Below the pieces are notes generated by a model, which was not told where the DNA came from, made no database searches, and saw nothing but the letters and a program-made list of their open reading frames with translations. A DNA stretch of 64,000 bases from Alitta virens (lineage: Eukaryota; Annelida; Polychaeta; Phyllodocida; Nereididae). Below are positions 20,991-31,523 of this stretch, piece after piece. The number at the start of each line of letters is the position of its first letter. Within the stretch, counting starts at the first letter, position 1. A program made the position numbers and the translations under genes. The DNA lies in the NCBI GenBank assembly GCA_932294295.1, contig OW028574.1, positions 54,186,797 to 54,250,796 on the forward strand, given 5' to 3'.

Positions 20991-22424
20991 CTATATATCA
21001 GTGACACCTCGGTATTTATCAATCTTAACTGAGGCAGGGAACTTTGCACACACGATTAGAGTTGTTGGTTCAGATAAAGCATTAGAAAACCTTAAACTAA
21101 GGCGTAAATTGCCTGAACGTTTCAGAGGTAGTACATCATCATTATTAGAATCACATTGTGAGCCAGCAACAAATCTATAAAATGTGTAACCTTTCATATA
21201 TTCTTCGCGGGTGAGAGGATTGAAGTGGTCACTATATTCTATACCGCAAAGAGTTTTGTATGCATCAATGTATGAGCTTGTCTCGCATGTGCTTTTATAT
21301 AGTGGCATGATAGGACCTTGGCCTAGATCTTGCCCGTCCACTGTGACCTGAATAAAGTTGAGTGATGCATGATCAAACATAAAAGGATTAGTGAATAATG
21401 TACCATGGTTACCTACATCTGTAACAAGTCCACACACCAGTTCGCATGGTATACGACCTGTGAACGGGTCATTAACTGTGCATGAAAACTGGCCTTTCCC
21501 TAGCGTAAATTTCTTGACCTCTGTTTTAATATAGGGGAAAATGGCAGGTTTGTTCTGCATTATTTCTGCATGTGAAACCAATATTTCAGGAATTACCTCT
21601 ATCATCGACACACTCAGAGAAGCTCTAGTAATCTGTACTTTGTAGGTACCCACTGTTACCTCTGGAGCCATTAAACAAAACTCGGGTGTACCAGGGTATA
21701 ATGTTATGCCTAAACTCACACCATTTGGAATGAACTTATATATGTCTAACACGTCACAATACAGATGTCCAGACAAATCAACCTCATGAGAGTTAGCAAA
21801 AAAGCTTGATCGTTTGGCTAACCCTTTGTTATCACCTAACTGCCAGTTAGGATCTTCTAATTCACCCGGTGTATCTTTGTAAAACATCCCCATTTGCAAT
21901 GTTGTTTCTTTCAGCTCTGTGTTTGTGTGTAGTAAAGCTTTGAAATAAGCTAAATAGGGGTATGATTCGTCAGAGTGGGTTAGAACTTTGTTCTGTAGGG
22001 CCACATCAACACGACTGAACATTGAATGCATAAAATTATTAACAACACCAACAGACGCCTCATTATCAGTTGTTGCTGTTGTTGCTGTTGTTGTTGCAGT
22101 GTTAGCTGTATCAGTTGTTTCTTCTGTATCTTTAGATCTTTTCTCCCTACTTGTTACCGTGACAGGCTCAATCTTGCCACCGTTCTGTCGTACTATTTTA
22201 CATGTAATATTAAGTTTTGTTCTACGTAAATCTAAATAGTTACTGCTATTATTGTTCACTTGGAACTGAATAACGCCTTGTGTTGAGAAGTCATTAACAG
22301 GATAGAACGTTGTCGTATGTGTATTCTTGACACCTACATTCTGGATAGGTTTCTGGAAAATAGCTAATTCCTCAGAATAACCTATGTAGGCATCCTCTAA
22401 CACCTCCTGACTCATGGTTATCAA
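20991..22424 (-). CDS. Major capsid protein (double jelly-roll, F54H12.2-like)
   Basis: This 477-residue frame belongs to the group annotated in many animals as F54H12.2-like, recognised as the Polinton hexon-type major capsid protein. Supporting stretches include the start EELAIFQKPIQNVGVKN, the strand ATG-distal segment LDLRRTKLNITCKIV, HSMFSRVDVALQNK near residue 133, the middle segment DVLDIYKFIPNGVSLGITL, and the C-terminal EYMKGYTFYRFVAG with RSGNLRLSLRFSNAL. A Thr/Ala low-complexity insertion (about residues 97-118) sits where a surface loop of the first jelly roll would be. Its start is only three bases from the stop of the preceding gene. The frame is intact. Confidence 0.88.
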   Translation of the reverse strand: MITMSQEVLEDAYIGYSEELAIFQKPIQNVGVKNTHTTTFYPVNDFSTQGVIQFQVNNNSSNYLDLRRTKLNITCKIVRQNGGKIEPVTVTSREKRSKDTEETTDTANTATTTATTATTDNEASVGVVNNFMHSMFSRVDVALQNKVLTHSDESYPYLAYFKALLHTNTELKETTLQMGMFYKDTPGELEDPNWQLGDNKGLAKRSSFFANSHEVDLSGHLYCDVLDIYKFIPNGVSLGITLYPGTPEFCLMAPEVTVGTYKVQITRASLSVSMIEVIPEILVSHAEIMQNKPAIFPYIKTEVKKFTLGKGQFSCTVNDPFTGRIPCELVCGLVTDVGNHGTLFTNPFMFDHASLNFIQVTVDGQDLGQGPIMPLYKSTCETSSYIDAYKTLCGIEYSDHFNPLTREEYMKGYTFYRFVAGSQCDSNNDDVLPLKRSGNLRLSLRFSNALSEPTTLIVCAKFPASVKIDKYRGVTDI

Positions 22425-22427
22425 CTA

Positions 22428-22925
22428 TTAATCAAAAACGTCCTTTGTACGCTGTATAACCTTATCAACAGTCTTCTTCAACCTTGTCCTCTTACCTGCA
22501 TGTGTCTTATATGACATGCGTCTCTTACTGTATGTCTTACTATTAGCTCTACTCAAAACAGAGTGATTAGGATGCGTCTTCTGCTCAGTAGTTATATTGG
22601 CAGCTGCGACTTCTAAATTGTGTAATGCCCTACGACGTTGTGCCTCTGTGGGATCGATAACATTGCCAGCACTTATGCCTTTATCGTTTGTCGGCTTAGT
22701 ATTAGTTTTTGGTTTATTACCAATAATTATACGACGTGTGTGTGGATTAGCATAAACACTTTTGCAATGAACATGTGAGCTAGTAAGATAAGGTGCAGTC
22801 CTACCTTCAGCTTGACCTTTGAAATGTTTCAATAAAATGTCATAATCTACACCCTTATTGAAAGAGTAATACTTTGTGTTATCAGTCATACTGTAGCTGT
22901 ACGTAAGAGATATGCATTCACTCAC
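22428..22925 (-). CDS. Basic Polinton protein of unknown function
   Basis: This 165-residue frame lies between the minor and major capsid genes. The N-terminal part (TKYYSFNKGVDYDILLKHFKG) matches the usual opening of the protein in this position in animal Polintons. The C-terminus is very basic (YSKRRMSYKTHAGKRTRLKK), suggesting DNA or capsid contact. A second Met at codon 13 (22889) is an equally good start and agrees better with the conserved opening. No enzyme motif is visible. It could be a pVI- or pVII-like virion component, which is only a guess from charge and position. Confidence 0.7.
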   Translation of the reverse strand: MSECISLTYSYSMTDNTKYYSFNKGVDYDILLKHFKGQAEGRTAPYLTSSHVHCKSVYANPHTRRIIIGNKPKTNTKPTNDKGISAGNVIDPTEAQRRRALHNLEVAAANITTEQKTHPNHSVLSRANSKTYSKRRMSYKTHAGKRTRLKKTVDKVIQRTKDVFD

Positions 22926-22938
22926 ATACAGACGTTGA

Positions 22939-23364
22939 CTACGTTATTAGTCTGAAGTGTAGTGTCCCATTGACCTTCCCTTGTTTGAATGATGGATATA
23001 TACCTGTGTTATCCGTTAAATATATATCTATAATGTCTAAACCATCAACGCATAGAGGTATATAGCGAGGGTTATCAAAATGTACTGGTAAACCTCTGTT
23101 GATTTGGTTAAAGTATACTCTATTCAAGATAGGTGACAGTATAGCATTGACAGGGCTAGGTTTACATATGGACGAATTAATAGTAATATATATAGCATGG
23201 TACTTATCAATAGGTCTAGGTAAATCTATGTCTAGCAGAGCAACTTCCCATTGACCTTGAGGTTGGAATGTTAACCTACCTGGAAGTTTAACCCTGAATG
23301 ATGTTGGTGTATTACCAGGAAAGTAGTTCTCCTTATCAACATCTGATGATATATACACAAACAT
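22939..23364 (-). CDS. Minor capsid (penton-like) protein, single jelly roll
   Basis: This 141-residue frame has the signature of the Polinton minor capsid protein: an opening strand, then ENYFPGNTPTSFRVKLP, then GQWEVALLDIDLPRP. This is a single jelly-roll fold expected to form the capsid vertices. The C-terminal strands (GLDIIDIYLTD, NGTLHFRLI) fit. Its ATG at 23364 shares one base with the integrase stop codon, so the two genes are in the same tight cassette. The frame is intact. Length is on the short side but within the range of the group. Confidence 0.8.
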   Translation of the reverse strand: MFVYISSDVDKENYFPGNTPTSFRVKLPGRLTFQPQGQWEVALLDIDLPRPIDKYHAIYITINSSICKPSPVNAILSPILNRVYFNQINRGLPVHFDNPRYIPLCVDGLDIIDIYLTDNTGIYPSFKQGKVNGTLHFRLIT

Positions 23365-24494
23365 TATTGTTTGCCTTTGTACTGCTGTATGGATGCTGTG
23401 GGTATATAAGTGTTAAACTTGTCCGAATAACAGTACCATTTAACAAGGCTGAGTTTGCGACCTTTAACCTGTTTAGTCTTTATAACTTTGTCGATTTTAT
23501 ATGTTATATCATCTACGTTTTGGACAGGTGCTAATAGTAACTCCTCTGTGTAGAAAGACCCCTTGATGATGTCACCACTGAGATCCTGCACTTTATATCT
23601 AGGAGGGTGCGATGGAATTTGATTACAAACTGTGAATAATTCCTCAGTCCATTTCTCATGATAACCTCGTGCAAATGGGGTAGCGTATAAACTCAATCTA
23701 ACCAAACTTCCTAGAGCTATAGTGAACTTGACAGGTGTGTCAGCCCATCTGTTTAGTATGGGTATGTACACTTGTTCATATATAGCACGGGAATTTGTTG
23801 TATTAACAGTGGCAGGCGCCATGTTAATTGAGTGATGGACTGTGTTATTATAGCTAAACATGACATCATCCAGAGTATCTATGTACATTGCTGTCTGTCG
23901 TTCATAAAAGTACTTGAACAGTTTATTTTCCAATGTGCGATTGAATCGTTCACTGTAAGATGCTTTGTGACGGCCATATGCTATTATGTGATTAATACCT
24001 TTACTGTGCAACATTCTTTGAAATGCTGTGCCCATATATTCTCCACCTTGATCAGTGCGTACAGTCTTGCATACTCTGCCGGATGTCTTAACAATATCTG
24101 TAAACGCTATCGTAACATCTGCTGATGTTTTTAACTTGAGCGGTCGTGCCCATGCATAACGTGAAAAAATATCTATACATACTAAGATATATTTGTACCC
24201 TCTATTATACTTGACTAAGTCATCCATCTGAATGATATCACTGTCCCATTATTCATCAATATGTTCCACTATTATATGTTCAGTATCAAATAGTTTTGCA
24301 GGTGAACTATGTATCCTATGCGTCGTCTGCTCCTTCAACCACTTGCTCACAACTGATAACGTTATACCTTGAGGTTTATGCTCTCTCTTCTTTGCTTCAT
24401 TCCATAATTTTCTTACACCTGAATAGCTGCTAGGTTGACCTATTGTGTAATAGATACCACTCAGAAACAAATCTACCTCAGATGTTTGTGTCAT
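23364..24494 (-). pseudogene. Retrovirus-type integrase with chromo-like tail, one premature stop
   Basis: The frame of 376 codons starts at 24494. It is interrupted by an in-frame TAA at 24251-24249, after codon 81. Before the stop is the N-terminal part (LFLSGIYYTIGQPSSYSGV..LWNEAKKR) usual for F54H12.3-like Polinton integrases. After it comes the RNase-H-like core with the acidic triad: D in CIDIFSRYAW, D in RTDQGGEY and E in SYSERFNR, the last pair 34 residues apart. The C-terminal 50 residues resemble a chromodomain (YKIDKVIKTK..KLSLVKWYCY). Integrase would cut and join the element ends, making 6-bp duplications. Translation could restart at the Met at 24227, which would keep the catalytic core but lose the N-terminal domain. 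A CAA-to-TAA change is a likely origin. Confidence 0.92.
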
Positions 24495-24999
24495 GCTCTA
24501 TATGTGCTTATAACTCTGTATACTGTTTTCTAGACATATATATGCTAATAGTATCACTGGTATATAGCCTTACTAACACTGCCCTGTTATGTTAGTTATG
24601 GAGAATAGAAAGGCTAGTACAGTCTTTATATACTATCTCAATGTTCGTATCATGATCCATATGTAGATAATGCTGCGTTATTATAACTTTATATACTGTG
24701 TTCTGGACATATACACTTACTACCACTCGCTGTTATGTTAGTTATGGGGATAGAAGACTAATCAGTCTTTCATATAATACATTCTAAACATTCGCTCTGC
24801 TGTGTACATGTAATATCTCTGTGATATACTCATTGGCAGCTGTAGATATATATAACAAAGCTATTGTGTGTGAGTTGTGCTCATTTTATTACCATTGTAC
24901 AATGTATAAGATATTGATGTCATCTGGTAAGGGATTACACTGCGGATGGTACCATCTGCAACATAATATATCATAATATAATAACAGTAGATACCAATC

Positions 25000-25074
<75 letters not shown>

Positions 25075-25102
25075 ACTAACCGTATATATCTTGGTCTCTA
25101 GT
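24495..25102. other. Non-coding interval upstream of the integrase
   Basis: This stretch holds a candidate minus-strand TATA box (TATATAAAG, about 24625-24634) and two degenerate tandem copies of a promoter-like unit (about 24505-24665 and 24683-24785), sharing TGTTATGTTAGTTATGG and AGTCTTT.TATA. It also holds a long TA microsatellite at 25003-25068. No credible frame was seen; frames made of alternating Tyr-Ile come from the TA repeat. Confidence 0.6.
25003..25068. repeat. TA-dinucleotide microsatellite
   Basis: About 33 uninterrupted AT units lie between the cysteine-rich gene and the integrase. This length is prone to slippage, so the exact count may differ between copies or assemblies. 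Confidence 0.95.
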
Positions 25103-25534
25103 TCAATGATTATGACGACTAACTTCAACATTAACAATAGTTCTATGTACAGGATCATATTTGTTGATGGTAAGGTTATCCTGGTAGTTCTTTAAACAAG
25201 TAATAAGATCAGTGAAGGAGTTATTACTCCTTTCCACCTCTATGTAATGCTCCTCAGCACACATTAGGCATGACACAACGTCAAATGCAACCCATGTGAG
25301 ATTGTATGTCTCTGTTGGAGTTGGCACACGTTTACAGTCGCCTAAGGCATAGAATTTAACAACCCAGTCTGAACATCGTTCCACACATTTAGCCGGTACA
25401 CCAGATAGATAATAATCGCTTATACATTCGTTTAAGGATGTGAATACATTATCCGAGTTGTACAGTAGTGTTAAACAGTTAGGGTCCTCGCAATCAGGAT
25501 ACGAATAAACATACCAGCTTATTGTATATGACAT
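25103..25534 (-). CDS. Cysteine-rich protein of unknown function
   Basis: This 143-residue frame is the rightmost gene of the Polinton. It has about ten cysteines spread in pairs (PDCEDPNCL, AKCVERC, VSCLMC) and no signal peptide or transmembrane segment. No family is recognised. A minus-strand TATA box (TATAAATA, 25653-25660) lies about 120 bases upstream of the ATG at 25534. The spaced cysteines could bind metal or form disulfides. The frame is longer than chance AT-rich frames nearby and has biased, protein-like composition, so it is probably real. The position occupied by the protease in some Polintons does not help, since no catalytic triad can be picked out here. Confidence 0.6.
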   Translation of the reverse strand: MSYTISWYVYSYPDCEDPNCLTLLYNSDNVFTSLNECISDYYLSGVPAKCVERCSDWVVKFYALGDCKRVPTPTETYNLTWVAFDVVSCLMCAEEHYIEVERSNNSFTDLITCLKNYQDNLTINKYDPVHRTIVNVEVSRHNH

Positions 25535-25652
25535 GTTAATGTTAGACTGGTCTATGCTTATCTGTGCGTCTATGTCTTGTCAGCTCTCAACTGATACATG
25601 TAACGTATGACCAACATATTATTCACCCTGCTGTGTTGTTCTGGCTTGTGGA

Positions 25653-25660
25653 TATTTATA
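25653..25660 (-). promoter_or_regulatory. Candidate TATA box for the cysteine-rich gene
   Basis: TATAAATA on the minus strand, about 120 bases before the ATG at 25534. Motif match only. Confidence 0.45.
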
Positions 25661-25756
25661 CCTGGGTGGTACATATATCTCGCATTCTCCGTAGCAATCA
25701 GCTACATCCCTTAGTGTTCTGGGTGTTCAGTAGCATACTTGTCAAAACAGTCGTAC

Positions 25757-25940
25757 TCGTTGGCCTTTGGCGTTCAACGAGCTCATCGGCCATGCAGAGA
25801 GGAACGGTTCCACCCTCGGGTACTCTTTCGGTGGCCCGCCGTCCATAGATATTAGCGGAAGCTACACCTAGCGGCCCCTCCGTCATGAGTACCACTAGCT
25901 CCGCCTGTCGTAGGCCACTGGAGGCTACATTTATATACTA
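25757..25940. repeat. Degenerate second copy of the terminal sequence
   Basis: This stretch resembles 25977-26165, the right end itself. Both share TTGGCGTTC.ACG, TCAT....CATGCAGAG, GTCCATA, CACCTAGCGGCC and CGTCATGAGTACCACTAGC, followed by CGCCTGTCG. The right end therefore carries two tandem, diverged terminal units; only one is seen at the left end. Confidence 0.8.
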
Positions 25941-26072
25941 CACGTATTACGTCATCCACAGTAATTAAACTATAGCCCTTGGCGTTCCACGCACTCATTG
26001 ATCATGCAGAGTGGCACCGTTAGGGCCTCGGGGTACGTTTTGGAGGTACGTCGTCCATACATATGAGTACCA

Positions 26073-26173
26073 CTAGCGGTAGCTCCACCTAGCGGCCACC
26101 GTCATGAGTACCACTAGCGCCGCCTGTCGCGGGCTACGGGAAGCTAACGTTTTATAGTAGCCCTCTTACTACT
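26073..26173 (-). repeat. Right terminal inverted repeat of the Polinton
   Basis: The exact reverse complement of 8380-8480 over 101 bases. It is followed directly by the AACATG target duplication at 26174-26179. Just inside, the motif GAGTACCACTAGCG occurs twice about 40 bp apart, a possible protein-binding iteron. Confidence 0.93.
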
Positions 26174-27940
26174 AACATGTGCAATAATGTTTCTACTGTG
26201 GACACTTTAATATGGTGACAATATGATCTGCAATACTCTCAAAATGTTAGTTAATCATGTCAATGCTGTATAAATATTCTCACAATATTGTATTGGAAGG
26301 ATTACTTATATAAATAATCTGATTGTTCTAACAATATATTCATAATGTTTTTGGGAATGTTATCAGATATGTTGCCCCACACTTTTCTAAGGTCCACACT
26401 TTCATACTGGGACAATGGGATCTACAATATTGTGACAATATTATGCAAATGTTGTGATAAAATTGTCACAATATGCTTGTGTTTGCAGGGGTTATGAGGT
26501 GCGCAGCTGTGCCCATGATCCTATAATTTAACTCAATTGCCAGCTGGTCAAAAATTCTGACAATTAACATGATTAAGATGCTTACTTGGGAATTATGAAC
26601 ACAGCTGGAATGGCCAATAAACATTTGTAGAGTCCTCATGCAGTGGAACTTTGGTTGGACTAATTATATGCAGCACTGACAAAGTTGACATTGTAATGGT
26701 TCTCAGCTTAATAAAGCCAAATTGACCATGAATTACAATGACCAACACCTCACAGCCCAGCGACCTCATTATTATGTACATGTTTTGCTTGTTTACTAAT
26801 CTTACGCAATTCTTGTTCTGACATGCAGGCAATTCAGAAAAAATCCTAAACTATATAAAAAAATGAATCCATTTCTCTTGTATTTTTAAGAGAAGATTTC
26901 TTAAGTCTATACTCAGCCTATCAGCTACATAGTTTAACCAATCATTTTGTTTAACTAGGTAAACTAGCAAAGAATGTCCATAATTAGGGCGCTTGGCTTA
27001 TAGGTGACGATACACCGTGTAAAGGACAAACCCAGACAGAGAAGAAATGGCTGTAACGGCAATTGGACCAATTGCCTCTGACTACTGGCAGCTTGCCAAG
27101 GCCCTGACACAATGCACACAAGAGGACTAAATAGGCCCCATAGTTTTTTAGAACGGTAATATAAGGCCATCAAAACTGAGCAAAGAAAAAAAAATTCTTC
27201 ATTTTCATAACATGAGGGATATTTAGGTATTTAGGAGGCAAATAGGCCTCCCACAAGTGCTAGGACCGGCCGAGAGGAATGCCAGAGAGCAAGGCACTGT
27301 CCCTGAGGTGAAATCCCAGGACCCCATGTCATCATTATCAGCTTTATATTTACCTATATTTAATACATGGTGACATTTCATACTTACATTGAGATAGACA
27401 CCAACATGTATGTTTGCATTACAATGCAATTTACATTATCCCTCACAAGTTTTAGTTTCTTTGCCCCAATCTATCCCCTCTCATGCTTTTTGCTCATAAT
27501 GCAGCTGTGGAGGCAGACATGATGATGAGCTGCAACAGCAAACTCTACATCAAATTACACAATAATTACCATTTCTATTACTTTAGAGAGGGGTTTTCCG
27601 ACAGTGCTAGCTTAAATGAGACAGCATTTATTTTTAAAATGTTAATGTTTGTCACAGGTTACACTAGCCCCATGGCCCTAACCTCTGAATGGGACAGGCC
27701 TGTTTTAGAACCAGCTTGTAGTCTGTAGAGAAAATACAGTAAGCAGACTTGATGGGGTAACCGAATGGCTACAGCTTTAGGATCAGAAAGTCCAGAATTA
27801 TGACGAACGCCCAAGTGTATTCCAGATGATCTTGGAGAGTATTTACAAGGATTACGAAGAGCAAAATCTAGAGTTCATGTTCCTGCACGTCACGTGACAA
27901 GCTAGCCATAACCACAATATCAAAAAAAATAAAAGAGAAA
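26174..27940. other. Intergenic DNA between the Polinton and the CADPS 3' end
   Basis: It starts with the right copy of the AACATG target duplication (26174-26179). The first 300 bases are rich in short ACAATATTGT-type palindromes. No frame or exon was recognised here. There is no sign that the insertion interrupted a host exon. Confidence 0.55.
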
Positions 27941-30900
27941 TATTTCAACCAACAGTCTTTTATTATCATATATCATCTGACACACAGTGTTACATAATAT
28001 GGCTTATTGGATGCTACAGGCGATTACTGTGCTAGAAACAAAACCTTGTTATTGGACTGAAACAACCTGTTCATGAATGACCAAACTACTCCTTTTACAA
28101 TGCACGTGTAAATGGCTATGTCAGGCCCATTAGGCAATATACATGTGTTATAAGTTCAATGTCTCATGATGATCCTACTTATAAAGCCTAGAAAGCAGTC
28201 CTGTGCGTTTGTTGCAACATCCATACTTCGAGAGCATTCACCAGCAATTGCAACAATGAGCTGTTCCCTTTCAATACAGAAATATATGATACAATAAAAT
28301 CAAATGTCTTTACATGAATGAATTTACAAATACCTATTTTGATTTTATTCCAGTTTGTGAGAAAAAAAATAATGAATGTCAACGTGATAATAAAATGATG
28401 AATCAGTTTCCGCACTTTGTCCCTCATGTATTTTTATTTCAGTCATCATCTAACCAAAAATAACGCACTCGTTTACAGAACAATATAGCACATACCAAGC
28501 CAAGCCTGTCACACATCTACTAATATTCTTAGCGTAACTTCTTTACAAAAGTTTCTAAAGAACAGGATACCAAAGAATCAGTGACTTAGTCTGGTATCAA
28601 AAACTTCAGTCACACGGTCTCGGTTTACAAGATCAGCATTACTAGCTTTGCTTAAACATTATGGAAAAGCTTTACAGCAAAAACTGCACAAAATATCATA
28701 TTAAGCCCATAAAGTGAAACATGTAAGCAGAACGAAAAAGTTTCCAGTTGACTAGAATGATAAAGGTGAATAGAACAACACACTTCAAAAATTGCGAGCA
28801 GTTAAAATTTTCACTACAACTGCTTAATGCACAATACATTTCATATATATTGGAACAATTGTACTTTTCGTACATATGTACATTTTCAACTAATCTCTTC
28901 CATTCTATAAACACCTACATCTCAGACTTGGGAGATGTGCAATAAATGATTTGGTGCATGCAACAAGATAAAATATTAAATTCATTGAGGGTGCACATAA
29001 ATACAATATTAAAGATACCATGCTAACAGAAGTATATAACATAAATCAACAAGAACTAATAAACCAGTGCAATATACACTGTTAACAAAGTATAACAATA
29101 CATTTACATTGAATTATTTAATATCCAATAACATAATAGAAATGTACATTACAGAACTAAAATACAAATTGGACTGATGACCCTGTTGAAGAAACTAAAT
29201 AACGAATAAGAAAATAAAGGGCAGTGGCTCCCAAGTGTGAATCAGTCTAAATGTCATTCACCACATGACTAACAATCACACCATGTTTAAGCTAATAAAA
29301 TAACAAATATCACGATGGACTAACAACTGTGTAAAAATAAACTTTTAACAGATCGCTCATCACAAACATGCAGAGGCCCAGGCTTGGAGTACCTGCAGTA
29401 ACCCTGACAAGACTCACAGTCACACACCACTGGAATTCTGTTATGATTGTAGACTTAAAGATGGCCCTTGGAATGTTTTCCGATAAATGAGATTGCAGAA
29501 AGAGACGTGGCTCGTGCATGACATAGTCGTGCAAGTCAAACTCGAATGGAAGCGTGCACTTCATTCGCAGATGAGTCAAGGTCACAAGGTCATCAGGTCA
29601 CGAGTCAAGGTCATGTGCAACATTCAACAGACAAAACAACAGACTAGCGGCCGCAGCAAGACTACAGCATAAGTGTGATTTCTAGTTTTCCGCATGGATA
29701 AAAATGTATCAAGTAGCATTAATTTCATTGATTTACACAAAGAACTTGAGCGGGTATTTGTAAACATACATTCATTTATATACAGTCGGGATTTGATTAG
29801 CTGTACAGAAGCAACCACTGTTGTTGGAAAGTAGAGGTGAAACAGTTGTGTGAAGATCAGTTTTAGTAAGCCAGAAAGATTAATGCAATTTAATTATTTT
29901 TGCTAATTGTTAGTAAAATTAGTTCACATTAAGTTCTCGAACATGTCTATAATAATAGTAGAACTGATTTAAGTTTCAGAGCCCAAATGCATTTAAACCT
30001 GACCAACTCGGTATCACCTTTACTTTCCACACTTGACACATCCGAGACCTAGTAAGATCAGACAAAAAAGCGTGACGAGAGCGAACACAATCGAAGAAAC
30101 CAGATCTGATTCTGCTACACGTTACATATCAGGGTTCAGTGGCATGAGTTAAAAAAGATTTGAGATTAATCCATAAGCAACATGTTTGACTTTCTACTTA
30201 TGATATGGTCCCCAGTACAGCTGTCTAGCATTAAGGGACATCCATGTAAAATATCCGCGTACAAATTATACAAGATATTACACATGCCTGAACGAGGTAA
30301 AAGCATCCAAAACCAAAAACAAAAACCATTCAGCGTACCACCAATTGAAATGGTAAAACCTCGTAACACTGTAAAGGTACACAATGATATATTGCTTATC
30401 CTCGTGAAATCATATTGAATCGATATATCTACATCTTTAGGTGAAAACATAGACACCAAATGCCATATCTACTTCCCTCGGGTAAATTAAAAACGGTCCA
30501 CAGCTTCAAATATCATTATATCAATTTGAGAATATCAAGGTAAATGTTTCACAGTTGCAATGTAAAACCTAAGCTACTATTATTCGTGAATACATCGGTT
30601 TGTATCTACATGAGCCTAGTGCCTAATTGTTCCGCTATTACACGTCAGGCATCCATTAAATCACCGCTTTCACCTATTACTTACAAGTAAAATTTCTAAG
30701 AAATTTTTTTAATAAAGTACCAGAAGATTATATCAGTGTACCTCTAAACAAAGCACCACTGCCCCTGTGAATACCAGATCCTATGATGACCCCTCTGCAT
30801 AATATTACATGTTTATGATTTGCCATATGCATTGCCGATCGTTTATGTAAGTGCTTCGGCTGTTATATCATACATATTATATATATAGATTTGTGTATAT

Positions 30901-31523
30901 GTCAGTATATAACATACCATGAGCAGCTATAATCACTTACACGTCTACTAATGCCATGATTATTCAACACTGATTCTTGACTTTCATCGGTAAATTTATA
31001 AAATATCCAATCGGTCAACATGTTAATCTATTCTAATAACAAAATTCCGTCAAGATCACAAGGACTTACTTGGACTTGACAAATACACTTTATATGTATA
31101 TATAATTAAATAGATAAGTTATTACGTCACTATATAAATATAGTGAGGATTCTACAGATCATTGAGACACAGCGACAGGTGACGATTAATTCTGGCTGCT
31201 GCGCCGCAGATCTTTGAGCTATCTAAGCAATTACCTAAAGCCTTCCTCTCTTGCCTTATGCACACATAAGCGATAGTGTCAGTGCATGCCTTTTGATTCA
31301 CTCATCCTTTTGGTGCACCTTAGAAAGTAATGAAGATCTGGATGGCTATGACGCGGTAACCTGGAACACCTTCTTTCAGCTGTACACTTCTCCGTCCAGG
31401 TTATTGTGCTCTGTGAATATCACTGGTTTTGTCCACAAGGTCACAGTGTCCTAGAATCAAGCTTGTTCTCTTAATCCAAGGTCACTGCGACCTTGAGTCT
31501 CTGACGGGTAGGTGGCCCATTAC
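27941..31523 (-). other. CADPS: Probable 3' untranslated region of CADPS
   Basis: No coding exon was found below the CADPS stop codon at 31526-31524. The AT-rich stretch runs to a minus-strand AATAAA at 27963-27958, the furthest plausible poly(A) signal noted. A UTR of about 3.6 kb is plausible for a neuronal gene. Earlier poly(A) sites may also be used. The right-hand limit is firm (stop codon); the left-hand limit is inferred. Confidence 0.4.

Larger units (their letters stand above)
8380..26173. mobile_element. Polinton/Maverick (adintovirus-like) element, near full length
   Basis: The element is 17,794 bp long, bounded by perfect 101-bp terminal inverted repeats and flanked by a 6-bp target duplication. 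It encodes the Polinton core set: protein-primed family B DNA polymerase, retrovirus-type integrase with chromo-like tail, FtsK/HerA-type packaging ATPase, major capsid protein of the F54H12.2-like group and a penton-like minor capsid protein. Most left-half genes are on plus and all right-half genes on minus, so transcription converges near 16-17 kb. Several genes have spliceosomal introns. Polymerase and integrase each carry one in-frame stop, so this copy is probably not autonomous. It lies between the transketolase and CADPS genes and interrupts no recognised exon. Confidence 0.95.

Noticed and set aside
23364..24494. LTR retrotransposon or retrovirus
   Set aside because: The integrase is retrovirus-like, but there is no reverse transcriptase, protease or LTR; the context is a Polinton.
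8380..26173. Assembly chimera with a free virus genome
   Set aside because: Exact 6-bp target duplication and host genes on both sides show a real integration.
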